Source: Saccharopolyspora phatthalungensis (lineage in GTDB: Bacteria; Actinomycetota; Actinomycetes; Mycobacteriales; Pseudonocardiaceae). From it: a stretch of DNA of 64,000 nucleotides. The position numbers and the translations under genes are program-made. This document shows, piece by piece, positions 1 to 9,800 of this stretch (position 1 is its first letter; the number at the start of each line of letters is the position of its first letter). Location: assembly GCF_014203395.1 (NCBI RefSeq), contig NZ_JACHIW010000004.1, positions 1 to 64,000 of the forward strand. The letters run 5' to 3'. The notes under the pieces were generated by a model. It was not told where the DNA came from and ran no database searches. It worked only from the letters and a program-made list of their open reading frames with translations.

Positions 1-3000
1 GGTCGCAGACGTTGGCTCGGGGTGGGTTTGATGGTGTGGATGTGGTGGCGTTGCGGAAGCGGGTGGGTGATGCGTGGGCGTTGGTGGCGCGGTTGCGCCG
101 GGAGGGTTTGGTCGCGGCGGCGGGTGGTGTTGGTGGTGGTTCGGTTGATGGTGTGGGTTCGGGTGGTGGGGCGTCGGTGTTCGGTGTGCAGGGGCGTGGC
201 GTTGGTGGTGGTCCAGGTGTCGGGGCGTCGGTTTTTGGTGTGGATGCGGGTGATCGTGGCGAGGGACCGGCGGCTGGTGAACGCGGCAGTCGTAAGCGGG
301 GTCGTGCGGATGATTCGGTTGATGAGGGTGCCCAGCGTCGGCCGGTGGGGCCCGCTCACGTGGCGGCGGAGGCGGCCAGAAGGCTGGGAAGTGCCAATGA
401 GGCGGCGCGGGCGGAGGCGCGTCGTGCCCGTGACGCGGGTAAGCCCTACAGCAGCGCGGCGTTGGGCGGGAAGTTCGGTAAGGGCAAGGAGTGGGGTCGG
501 CTACGGCTTGCGGAGATCCGAAGAGAGGATGGCACGGGCAAGTCGGGATTGGAGGACGGCGAGAATCTGCGGGAGGCGGCGCGGGCGGAAGCACGTCGTG
601 CTCGTGATGCCGGTGAGCCCCACTCCGGCAAGTCGTTGGCGGACAAGTTCGGAAAGGGCAAGTCTTGGGGCTCGACGCGCCTTGCGGAGGTAGAAAGTGC
701 GGACCGTGTGCGGCGGTCGGCATTGGCGGAGCGGCTGCCGGAGGCGGGGCGTGCGGAGGCGCGTCATGCCCCTGACGCGGGCGAGCCGCTACGGCCTGCC
801 GAAGTCAATAGAGAGGTTGGTCCGAGCCAGGCGGAGTCGGCCGAGCGGGAACGGGACGCGGCGCGTGCGGAGGCGCGTCGTGCTCTCGTCACCGGCACGC
901 CCTATAGCGCCAGGAGGTTGGCGGACAAGTTCGGAAGGGGCCCGAGGTGGGCTTCGGCGCGGCTGGCGGAGGTCCGCAGCGAGCTTGGCGTGAATCCGTC
1001 GGCAATGGACGAGCAGGTGCGCGAGGCGGCGCGTGCGGAGGCCCGGCGTGCACGCCACGCGGGCGGGCCCTACACCGCTGCCGGGCTGGCGAACCAATTC
1101 GGAAAGAGCGAAGGGTGGGGTCGGCTACGGCTTGCGGAAGCCGACGATGACGATGGGTTGAGCCGGCAGGATGTGGAAGCGCGGGCGCGGGAGGCGGCGC
1201 GGGTGCAGGCGCGTCGTGCTCGTGACGCGGGTAAGCCCTACAACGGCACGGCGTTGGGGGAGAAGTACGGAAAGAGCGCAGGGTGGGGTCGGCAACGGCT
1301 TGCGGAAGTCGACAGTGGTCTGAGCTGGCAGGAAGCGGACGGACAGTTGCGTGCGGAGGCGCGTGCGGAGGCGCGTCGTGCTCGTGATGCGGGCGACCTC
1401 TACACCGCTGCAATGTTGGGGGCGAAGTTCGGAAGGGGCAAGGAGTGGGGTCGGCAACGGCTTGCGGAAATCAAAGACGAGGGCAGTGTGACCCGGCAGG
1501 TTCTGGAGGAGCAGGTGCGGGAGGCGGCGCGGGTGGAGGCGCGTCGTGCTCGTGACGCGGGTAAGCCCTACACCGCTGTGGTGTTGGGGGAGCAGTTCCA
1601 GCGGAGCGAAGAATGGGGTCAGCGGCGGCTTCGGGAGATCAGGTATGAGGGCGGTCGTCCAGCCGACGATGCATCGGGTTCTGCGGGCGGTGCGCCGAGG
1701 CCGGATGCCCCGTCGGCGGACGTGGCGGCGGCTGACCGGTCGCAGCTGAATCCTTGGCTGGCTGCCGGGATGGCGTGGACGCAGTCGGTTCCGCAGGCGG
1801 ATCTGCCTACTCTTCCGGAGCCTCCGTGCAGTGTCGATGCCGATGGTATGCGCTTTGAGTCGGCAGCCGAGGGGCGGCCGTGGGGAGCGGGACGGGGTGC
1901 TGGTGATCCGGCGGGCGTGGGGTCGTCCGAGATCGCGTCGGCGGGGGGCGTTGATGGGGGTGAGCGGGCGCAATTGATTGCCGAGCTGGGGGATTTGGTC
2001 GCTTCGTTGCGACGGTCTTTGGTTCGTGCGCCGGACGATTATTTGCCTCGATTGCGGGGGCGGGTCGAGCATTGGTGGGCGACGCTGGGTCGGCACGGGC
2101 TCGATGGTGTGGATCTGCCGGCGTTGCGGAAGCGGGTGAGTGATGCCAGGGCGTTGGTGGAGCGGCTGCGCAGCGATGGGGTGGTCGATGTTTCGGGGCT
2201 GCCGGAGCGGATGCCGGACGTAGGTGTGCACGTGCAAGCTGCTGGAGCGGGTGCCGGAGTCCCGAGTCCGGATGACGTGGGGCTGTCGAACGCCGATGAG
2301 GACGCGTCCGGTCGTGGTGCCGGAGAAAGCGAATCGATCAGTGCAGGCGTCGCGGGGAGGCATCCGGGGCCCGGTGGCCGGGCCCAGCGATTTGATGATG
2401 GTCAGCAGGTGAAAGAGAAGGCGCGGCAGGAGGCGCGTCGGGCTCATGATGCGGGTCAGGCCTATACCGGCGCGGCGTTGGGGGAGAAGTTCGGGTTCAG
2501 CGATAGGTGGGGTCGGGCGCGGCTTGCGGAACTCAGGGCTGAGGGTGGTGTGCGCTGGCAGACCACGGCGGAGCAGCAGCAGGAGCAGATGCGGGAGCAG
2601 GCGCGTCTGGCGGCGCGTAGTGCGCTTGCCGAGGGCAAGCCGATTTCGGCTATAGAGCTGGGGGCAAGGTTCGGGAGGGGCGAGGATTGGGGTCAGGCGC
2701 GACTTCGGGAAATCCAGGTAGCGGATGGTACGAGCCGGTTGGCTTGGGAAGAGCAGGTGCGGGAGCAGGCGCGTCTGGCGGCGCGTAGTGCGCTTGCCGA
2801 GGGCAAGCCCCCCTCCGGCGCGTCGCTGGCGGCGACGTTCGGCAAGACCGCTGAATGGGGGTGTATGCGGCTTCGGGAGATCAGAGGTGGGGACGATACG
2901 ACCTCGGCGGCTTCGCAGGGGCAAGGGCGTCAGTGGGAGGAGGCGTGGGCGGAGGCGCGTCGTGCCCGCGACGAGGGCAGGCCCTACACCGCTGTGGGCT

Positions 3001-3377
3001 TGGCGGAAAAGTTCGGACGGAGCAGGGACTGGGGGCGGTCGCGACTGGCCGAGATCAAGGCCGAGGGTGGTCTGAGCCGGCGCGACATGGGGGCGCAGTT
3101 GCGGGAGGAGGCGCGGGTGGAGGCGCGCCGTGCCCGCGACGCGGGCCACCCCTACGCCGCTGAGGCGTTGGCGAAGAAGTTCGGAAGAAGCATGAAATGG
3201 GCTCGGCAGCGGAATCGGGAGATCAGGAATGAGGCGGGAGCACCGGCGATGTCAAGGGAAACCAGCGTGCCGCTTTCCATTGAAACCACCGGTCAAGGGT
3301 CCGAAAGTGGCGTCCGCGACGGCGCCAGGGCGGCCCGACGCCGTTTGTCTTGGCCTAACGGCGCTGCCGAAAACTGA
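1..3377 (+). CDS. 3' end of a giant helix-turn-helix-repeat protein (partial, truncated type)
   Basis: The frame is open from the window edge. Its first residues match the middle of a module found elsewhere here (GGFDGVD followed by LRKRV), so the gene begins upstream and the TTG at 12 is not a true start. Two repeat arrays (8 and 5 units) flank a second copy of that module near 1960-2190. Units share the pattern EARRARDAGxPY, then KFGKSxxWGxxRLxEI, which reads as helix, helix, turn, recognition-like helix. A basic-acidic-basic motif (KRGRADDSVDEGAQRRP) lies before the first array. The protein ends about 12 residues after RRRLSWP. The two downstream paralogues have a matching RRRxSWP or RRRSWP motif but continue for roughly 1700-2500 residues, so this copy lacks the whole beta-rich C-terminal half. 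Function is unknown. The reading frame is certain; the role is not. Confidence 0.8.
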   Translation, partial: SQTLARGGFDGVDVVALRKRVGDAWALVARLRREGLVAAAGGVGGGSVDGVGSGGGASVFGVQGRGVGGGPGVGASVFGVDAGDRGEGPAAGERGSRKRGRADDSVDEGAQRRPVGPAHVAAEAARRLGSANEAARAEARRARDAGKPYSSAALGGKFGKGKEWGRLRLAEIRREDGTGKSGLEDGENLREAARAEARRARDAGEPHSGKSLADKFGKGKSWGSTRLAEVESADRVRRSALAERLPEAGRAEARHAPDAGEPLRPAEVNREVGPSQAESAERERDAARAEARRALVTGTPYSARRLADKFGRGPRWASARLAEVRSELGVNPSAMDEQVREAARAEARRARHAGGPYTAAGLANQFGKSEGWGRLRLAEADDDDGLSRQDVEARAREAARVQARRARDAGKPYNGTALGEKYGKSAGWGRQRLAEVDSGLSWQEADGQLRAEARAEARRARDAGDLYTAAMLGAKFGRGKEWGRQRLAEIKDEGSVTRQVLEEQVREAARVEARRARDAGKPYTAVVLGEQFQRSEEWGQRRLREIRYEGGRPADDASGSAGGAPRPDAPSADVAAADRSQLNPWLAAGMAWTQSVPQADLPTLPEPPCSVDADGMRFESAAEGRPWGAGRGAGDPAGVGSSEIASAGGVDGGERAQLIAELGDLVASLRRSLVRAPDDYLPRLRGRVEHWWATLGRHGLDGVDLPALRKRVSDARALVERLRSDGVVDVSGLPERMPDVGVHVQAAGAGAGVPSPDDVGLSNADEDASGRGAGESESISAGVAGRHPGPGGRAQRFDDGQQVKEKARQEARRAHDAGQAYTGAALGEKFGFSDRWGRARLAELRAEGGVRWQTTAEQQQEQMREQARLAARSALAEGKPISAIELGARFGRGEDWGQARLREIQVADGTSRLAWEEQVREQARLAARSALAEGKPPSGASLAATFGKTAEWGCMRLREIRGGDDTTSAASQGQGRQWEEAWAEARRARDEGRPYTAVGLAEKFGRSRDWGRSRLAEIKAEGGLSRRDMGAQLREEARVEARRARDAGHPYAAEALAKKFGRSMKWARQRNREIRNEAGAPAMSRETSVPLSIETTGQGSESGVRDGARAARRRLSWPNGAAEN
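291..353 (+). other. Basic-acidic-basic motif, bipartite-NLS-like
   Basis: Codes for RKRGRADDSVDEGAQRRP. Two basic clusters are separated by an acidic spacer of about 10 residues, just before the first repeat array. The same motif precedes most other arrays in the window. The NLS reading is inference from the pattern. Confidence 0.5.
394..1665 (+). repeat. HTH-like repeat array, 8 units
   Basis: Eight consecutive units of about 50 residues, each with EARRAR, DAG and W(G/A)xxRLxE landmarks. The third unit (about 727-830) is damaged: its Gly-Lys-Trp core is missing and the sequence jumps from the first helix to the AEVNREVG tail. Confidence 0.85.
1960..2190 (+). other. Module A (helical spacer domain) between repeat arrays
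   Basis: Codes for a helical segment with the landmarks ERxQL, APxxYxPxLRxRV, W, GxDGVDxxxLRKRV and ALVERL. Nine copies are recognisable in the window, including one cut by the left edge, plus two longer terminal variants in the next two genes. No known family is recognised. Confidence 0.6.
2398..3240 (+). repeat. HTH-like repeat array, 5 units
   Basis: Five units. The second and third belong to a variant whose first helix reads QARLAARSALAEGKP, and they are close copies of each other. The last unit has RQRN where the others have xxRL. Confidence 0.85.
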
Positions 3378-3398
3378 CCGGGGAGTTGCCCGATTTTC

Positions 3399-3426
3399 CC
3401 CATGCCCGGGTGTTCGCGGGCATGGG
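3399..3426 (+). terminator. Hairpin terminator after the first gene
   Basis: CCCATGCCCG at 3399-3408 pairs perfectly with CGGGCATGGG at 3417-3426 across an 8-nt loop, starting 21 nt after the stop. No T tract follows, which is common for actinomycete terminators. A second short stem (GGCAG 3433-3437, CTGCC 3444-3448) lies just downstream. Confidence 0.55.
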
Positions 3427-3611
3427 TGCGGTGGCAGGGGCCGCTGCCTGCGGTGAGTGGGTCATGACCGGGCGCCCGTTGGTCGCCGGTTGTCGTGGTC
3501 TGGTTGCCGAGGGTCGCGGGGGTTGAGATAGGATTTGGCCGCCTCGGCAAGGTCTATGCCTAGACGCAAGCTGATGCGAGAGATGCGGAGTCGGTTCGTG
3601 ATCTTGCCAGC

Positions 3612-3644
3612 GTTGCGGGGCGGTAATAAGTTGCGGGGCGGTAA
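3612..3644. repeat. Pair of 15-bp direct repeats
   Basis: GTTGCGGGGCGGTAA occurs at 3612-3626 and again at 3630-3644, an 18-bp period. It lies about 200 bp before the next start codon and is absent upstream of the other two paralogues. It could be a tandem operator, but nothing else supports that. Confidence 0.4.
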
Positions 3645-3691
3645 CGGGGCTGTCTGAATCGGTACGACGGCGGGCCGGAACTGGGCCGCCA

Positions 3692-3844
3692 TTGCCCGAA
3701 TTTCCTGGTTTTTTATGGCCGAAGACGCATAATCGCTGCACGTGTCCGGGGGAACGGTTTAGCGCAGGGGCTTGGCTGGCTCATACTACCGGCACGATGG
3801 TCGTTTCGGCCTAGTCCGAGTGTGAGCTGAATGGGTGATTTTGC
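3692..3844 (+). promoter_or_regulatory. Conserved 153-bp leader, copy 1
   Basis: This block is repeated at 23899-24051, and both copies end exactly at the ATG. Shared cores are TTGCCCGAATTTCC with a following T tract, GCATAATCGCTG, GGTTTAGC, TGGCTCATACTACCGGC and CGATGGTCGTTTCGGCCTAG. The CATAAT at 3728-3733 resembles a -10 box, which would leave a 5' UTR of about 105 nt; no good -35 box is visible. The conserved part after CATAAT could be a transcribed regulatory leader. A weak ribosome site, GGGTGA at 3833-3838, sits 6 nt before the ATG. Confidence 0.55.
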
Positions 3845-6800
3845 ATGTCCTTGATGGTGCCGGAGGGGGTGAGGCGGCTTTTTCAGGTGTTGACCGGTGA
3901 GGACATGACGGATGCGGATGAGGATGCGTTGTTTGCGGTGGCGGAGCGGTTGGAGTCGGATGCGGCGGTGGTGGAGGTGTTGGGTCCGGTGGTGCGGGAG
4001 GTGGTGGGTCGGGTGCGGGGGGAGTTTTCGGGGAAGGCGGCGGATCGGTTCGCGGAGCGGTTGGAGGCGTTTGGTCCGGCGCTGGATGCGGGGGGTGCGG
4101 GGTTGCGGGAGTTGGCGGGGTTTGTGCGGAATTTGGCGTTGCAGGTGCAGTATTTGAAGTTTGTGACGGTGGGTGGGTTGGTGTTGTTGTTGGCGGAGAT
4201 TGCGTGGGCGGTGGCGATGGCGGGGCCGACGGCGGGGGGGAGTATGGCGTGGTTGGCGGCGCGGTTTGCGGTGATGCGGTTTTTGTTGTCGCGGTGGTGG
4301 GGTCAGTTGTTTATGCATTTGGCGATGGGTCAGGTGGTGGGTGTTGGGTTGCAGGTGTTGATGGATGCGGGTGCGCAGGGGTTGCAGTTTGCGTTGGGGA
4401 CGCGGGATAAGTGGGATGCGCAGACGTCGTTGATGGCGGTGGGGGTGGGGTCGTTTAGTGGGTTGTTGACGTTGCCGTTGTCGGCGTTGGGGAATGTGGT
4501 GGGGAATGCGGTGACGAGGGTGTTGGTGCAGGGGTTGGGGGACAAGATCGATAAGGAGGTGTTGGAGGCGGCGGTGCGGAATGTGGTGGAGGAGAATGCG
4601 GAGCAGTTTCCGGTGGGGTCGATGGCGAAGTTTGCTGATGTGGTCTCTAAAAACCTGGAGGATTACACGGGGATGTCGGTGCGGGGGATGTGGGCGGCGC
4701 GGTTTGGTGGGGGGTTGGGGGAGTCGATTGAGGAGGGTTTGACGGAGATGTTGGGTGAGGCGGGGTATGGGGCGATTAGTGGTCAGGGGGTGCAGTGGAA
4801 TCCGTTTTCGTTTACTGCGGGGTTGTCGGAGTCGTTGGGTTCGGGTGTGGGGAATCTGGCGGGGTTGGCGGTGCGGGGTGAGTTGACTCCGGCGGGTCGG
4901 GCTCGGGAGGGCGCGAACGAGGATTCCGCCGGTACCGACTCGAATGCTGACTCGGTTGAGGAGGTGAAGCCGGAGTCTGAGTCGCAGACCGGCGAAACGT
5001 CTGGCTCTCCGGACACCGGCAGCGAACGGCCCGGATCTTCGAACGGTCTGCCCAATGTGGATTCCGGGGTGTCGGTGCCCGGCTCCGGAACACCGGCCAG
5101 TGACCCGGGTGCGGGTTCGGCACCGGATTCGATGGGGTCGGGCGTTGCGCTGACGTCGGGCTTCCAGTCGGCCGGCTCGGTTCCGGCAGCGGGTCCGGCA
5201 GTGGGTCCGGCAGTGGGTCCGGCTCCGCTTGGTGGTGGTTCTGGCGCATCGCAAGGCGGAAACGGCACGGTGGCCGGGCAAGACGGGGCTGGTGTGTTCC
5301 CGTCCTCGGGTACGTCGTCGGAGGGTCGCCCCGTTCATGACCCCCGGGTACCGGACACGAGGGTGACCCCACCCGTCACCGGAGCCCCGTCTGCTAGCGG
5401 GGCCGTGCCTGCTAGCGGGGCCGTGCCTGGTGGCGGTGCCGCGCCTGGTGGTGGCGCGGCGACGACTGGTGGTGGAATGACCACACCCGGTGGCGGGCAA
5501 GGGGGTCTGGGGACCGGTGCCCCTGTGGGCCAGGACTCCCAGACCGGTGTGTCGGGCACGCCGGGGAACACCGGGTCGGTGTCGCCGCATGAGGGTGGTG
5601 GCACGGCGCCGGGTGCGCTAGCGGGCCAGGACAGCCTGGGTGCGCCGCCGCCGTACAGCCCGCCTTTGGGGCATGGCCCGGTTCACGGTGAGTCGCCGGG
5701 TTCCGAGGGTATGACCGGGGTGGATGGTGGCACTGCCACCGCTCCGCCGCCCGCGTATAGCCCGCCTTTGGGGCATGGCCCGGTTCACGGCGAGTCGCCG
5801 GGTTCCGAGGGTGCGACCGGGATGGGGGGTGGCCGTCCCGCTACTCCGCCTCCCGCCTATAGCCCGCCTGCTGGTGCCGGCCACGCCGCCCCTGGTTCGT
5901 CCGGTGTGGACGGTCCCGGTGATTTGGCGGGGCACTCGGTGCCGGTGCCGGGATCGGGTTCGCCCAACCAGGGTGGTTCGTCGGTCTCCGATGGTGGTGT
6001 GACGGCAGGGGGCCCGCGTACCGGTGATGGTCACGCCGCAGCCGGTTCGTCTCATGTGGACGGTCTTGGTGGCTACCGGGGTGGTTCGTCGGTTTCTGAT
6101 GGTGGTGTGACGGCGGGTGGTTCGCGTGCCGGTGCGCCACCGGTATTTGGCCCTGTTGCTGGTGGCGATCAGGCTGGTATTGGTTCGTCTGGTGCCGACG
6201 GTGTGCCGGTGGGGAATTCGGCGCCGGTGCCGGAATCGGGTTCGCTCAACCACGGCGGGCCGGTCTCTGATGGTGGTGTGATGGCAGGGGGTCCCCCGTC
6301 CGCTTCACCGCAGGCACACCACACGGGCATTACTCCGTCTGGTGTGGACAGACCGGATGCTGCGGCTGACAGTGCACCGGCAGCGGGCAACACACCGTCT
6401 GGTGTGGACAGTCCGGCTGCTTCGGCGGACAGTGCGCCAGCTGTGGGCGCCACGCCCCACACGTCCCACTCCGAAACGCCGTTGGCGGGCGCCACGGATT
6501 CGCCCGGCGTGTCCTCTCACGGCGCGGCGCCGGGGACGACATCCCCGGCGGAGGGAGCGGTTCCGGGTACCGAGAGCGGAACCGCGTCGCCGGGACAGAA
6601 CTCGGCGTGGGGTGGAGCGGCTGTTCCAGGCGTTCATGCGGGTGCGGGTTCTGGTGCGGGTTCGGTTGCGGGGAATGCGGGTGTGGCCAACGTAAGTGAT
6701 CGTGGGCCGCAGTCGCCGGTGTCGTCGGTGGTGTCGGGGTCGTCGGTGGTGTCGGGTTCGTCGGTGGTGCCGGGGTTGTCTGGTGTTGTGTCTTCGGGTG

Positions 6801-9800
6801 GTGGTGTGTCGGGTGTGGGCCCGGTGGGGTTGCCTGTGGGTGCGGTGCGGGTGTCGGTGCCGGTGGATGTGGTTTCGGGTGGTGGGGTTGCGGAGTTTGT
6901 GCGTGGTCATGTGGGTGATTCCGGTGGGGGTCCGGTGGTGTTGGTGTCGGGGGAGGGGTCGGGTTCTGGTGTGGTGTCGTCGGGTCAGGCGTCGGAGGTG
7001 GCGCGGGGGTTGGGTCGTGATGTTGTTGCGTTGATGCCGGGGCGTGGTCGGCGTGGTCCGCGGTGGATGCGGTTTGCTCCGGATGGGTCGCGTCCTCGGC
7101 CGGTGGGTGGTCCGGGTCCGATTCGCGTGCCGCAGGAGACGGGTGAGGGGCGTGACGGGCTGGATGCTTTGGCGAGTTCGTCGACGGCTGTTCCTGGTGG
7201 CGTGGCCGAGACTGTGGTTCCGGGGCCGGCCGAGACCGGAGGCGCGGAGACAGCATCGGTCGGAGCCGAGGATGGTTCCACCGCGCGCGATACGGCTGAG
7301 ACTGACACGGCTGAGACTGACACGGCTGCGACCGACAGGGGTGCTGGTGACTCGACTGCATCCGGGGCGGACCGGAGCCGGGCCGACGATCAATCAGCAC
7401 CGAGCGAAGTGGGGGAGTGGACGGACGCGGACCTGAGTCGGGAGGTTGAGTGGGCTCATTTGACGGATTGGCCGCGTGATGTGGCGGAGCGGATCGTGCA
7501 GGGCACGCATGATGTGGTGGCGCTGGCGCGGGGGAATGCGGGTATGTCGCTCGATGATGTGGTGGCTTTGGTCGCGGCCAGGGTCGGCGAGTTCGGCCGT
7601 AACGACGCCGTGCGGTTTTCCCGCGGATTGGCGGACAGGCTTCGTACCCGGGGGACGGGAATGGGGATCCGTGCCGGAGCGGGGCCGGATCCGTTGGCGG
7701 ATCTGCCGGGGTTCGAGGACTTCGGGGACGGCGGTCAGGCCGGCGATCGGACCGCAGGGTCGCCGGATATTCCGATGACGTGGGGATTCGACCCGGAGTC
7801 GGCGGAACTGGCGGCCGATCTGGCCACCTGGTCGTTCGATCCGGAGAGCGCTCTGCGGGAGTGGGCCGACGCGCAGATGCCTGCGGCGGAGATGACGGTT
7901 GAAGGAGCATTGACTCCGGAGGGCGAGTCGGGTTCGGTGTCAGAGGCGGATCAGGGTGCCGCTCTCGACTTGGGTGACGACGAGCCTTCGGCCCCGGGTG
8001 CGGTGACTTCGCAGGGCGGGTCCCCATTCGTGCCAGGGGCGACCCAGGATGCCGGTCCGGACTTGGTTGGCGGCGAGCCTTCGGGCGCGGGTGCGTCGGC
8101 GATGCCGGTGTCTGGTGCGGACAATGCTCCTGCTGCTGGGGCACCGGTTTCGGTTGGTGGCCGCGGTGGTCGCAAGCGGCGGCGCGCCGACGATGGGGTC
8201 GATGAAGGTGCTTCCCGCAGGCCCGCGGGCCCGGGGCGCTCGGTGATCGACCACGAAGGTGAGCAGGTGCGAGAGGAGGCGCGTGCGGAAGCGCGTCGTG
8301 CTTTTGGCGCGGGTGAGCCCTACAGCGGTGCGGAATTGGCGAAGAAGTTCGGCAAGAGCGAAAAGTGGGGCCGGACGCGCCTTGCGGAGGTCAGGCATGA
8401 GATCGGTGTAAGCCAAGAGGACGTGGCGGCGCAGCGGCGGGAAATGAGGCGTGCGGAGCCGCCACAGCCGGGGCCCTCGCAGGGCGACCAGAACGCCGAG
8501 CAGGTGCAAGAGGCGGCGCGTGCGGAAGCGCGTCGTGCTCGTGACGCGGGTACGCCCTACCAGTCCGGTGCGGAACTGGCGAAAAAGTTCGGCAGGAGCG
8601 AGAAGTGGGGCCGGTCGCGGCTTGCGGAGATCAGGCGTGAGGGTGGTATTGGGAGCCAAACGGATCTGGAGGAACAAACTCGGGAAAGAGCGCGTGCGGA
8701 GGCGCGACGTGCGCGTGATGAGGGTAGGCCCTTCAGCGGCGCGGCATTGGCGGACAGGTACGGAAAGAGCAAAGAATGGGGTATTTCGCGGCTTCGAGAG
8801 ATCGGAGATGTTCAGGAAACGGGGTCGCTGGCGGTTGAGATGCAGCGGGACGAGGCGCGACAGGAAGCACGTCGCGCTCGTGATGCCGGTACGCCCCACA
8901 CCGGTGAGTCGTTGGGGGACAAGTTCGGAAAGAGCAAACAATGGGGTTGGGCGCGGCTCCGGGAAATCAGCAATGAGGACGGTGCGAGTCGGGCGGACTT
9001 GGCGGAGCAGGAGCGGGAAAGAGGGCGTGCCGAGGCGCGACGTGCTCGTGACGCGGGTAGGCCCTACAACGCTACGGAGTTGGCGAGGAAATTCGGCCGG
9101 AGCGAAGTGTGGGCTTCGACGCGGCTTGGGGAAATCAGGCATGAGGGTGGCTTGCGGAGGCAGGATTTGGATGAGCAGCAGCGGGAAGAGGCGCGGGCGG
9201 AGGTGCGTCGCGCTTTTGCCCAGGGCGAGACCTACACCGCGAAGGCGTTGGGGGAAAAGTTTGGCAAGGGACCGAAGTGGGGCACGCTGCGTCTGGCGGA
9301 AGTCGAGAGAGAAGGAGGCGTGACCCGGTCGGATGCGGCTGAGCGGGCGCGGGAGGCGGCGCGGGCGGAGGTGCGGCGTGCTCATGCCGAGGGCAACCCG
9401 TACACCGTTGACGGTTTGGCCGACATGTACGGCAAGGGCAAGACGTGGGCACGGAACGTACTTGTGGAGACGGGCCACGCGAATGAATTGAATACGTCGA
9501 CGTTGGGGGATCAGCAGAAACGGGAGGCCGCACGGGAAGAGGTGCGTCGTGCTCGTGCCGAGGGCAAGGTCTACACGGCCAAGGCTTTGGGTGAGATGTT
9601 CGGCATGGGCAGGACGTGGGGTCAGCAGCGGATTCAGGAAGCCGACGATGGCGTGACCACGGGGTCGGCCTTCGAAAGCCAGGAGGCGAAACGGGAGGCG
9701 GCGCGTGCGGAGGCGCGCCGTGCTCGTGACGCGGGAAGGCCCCTCAACGGTCGGGAGTTGGGGCAGAAGTTCCAGATGAGCAATGAGTGGGGGCAGCAGC

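Larger units (their letters stand above)
3378..3691. other. Intergenic region without a gene
   Basis: No open frame here has a plausible start and coding character. It holds the terminator hairpin near its left end and a pair of 15-bp direct repeats near its right end. Confidence 0.6.

Noticed and set aside
12..14. TTG at 12 as the start of the first gene
   Set aside because: The frame is open to the window edge and the first residues fall in the middle of module A, so the true start is outside the window.
1125..3149. Long minus-strand open frames opposite the giant genes (also 3713-5590, 7940-10993, 16160-19276, 27997-31287, 48874-51255 and others)
   Set aside because: They mirror the repeats of the + strand genes, are Pro/Arg/His-rich with no recognisable domains, and arise from the scarcity of stop codons in high-GC repetitive DNA.
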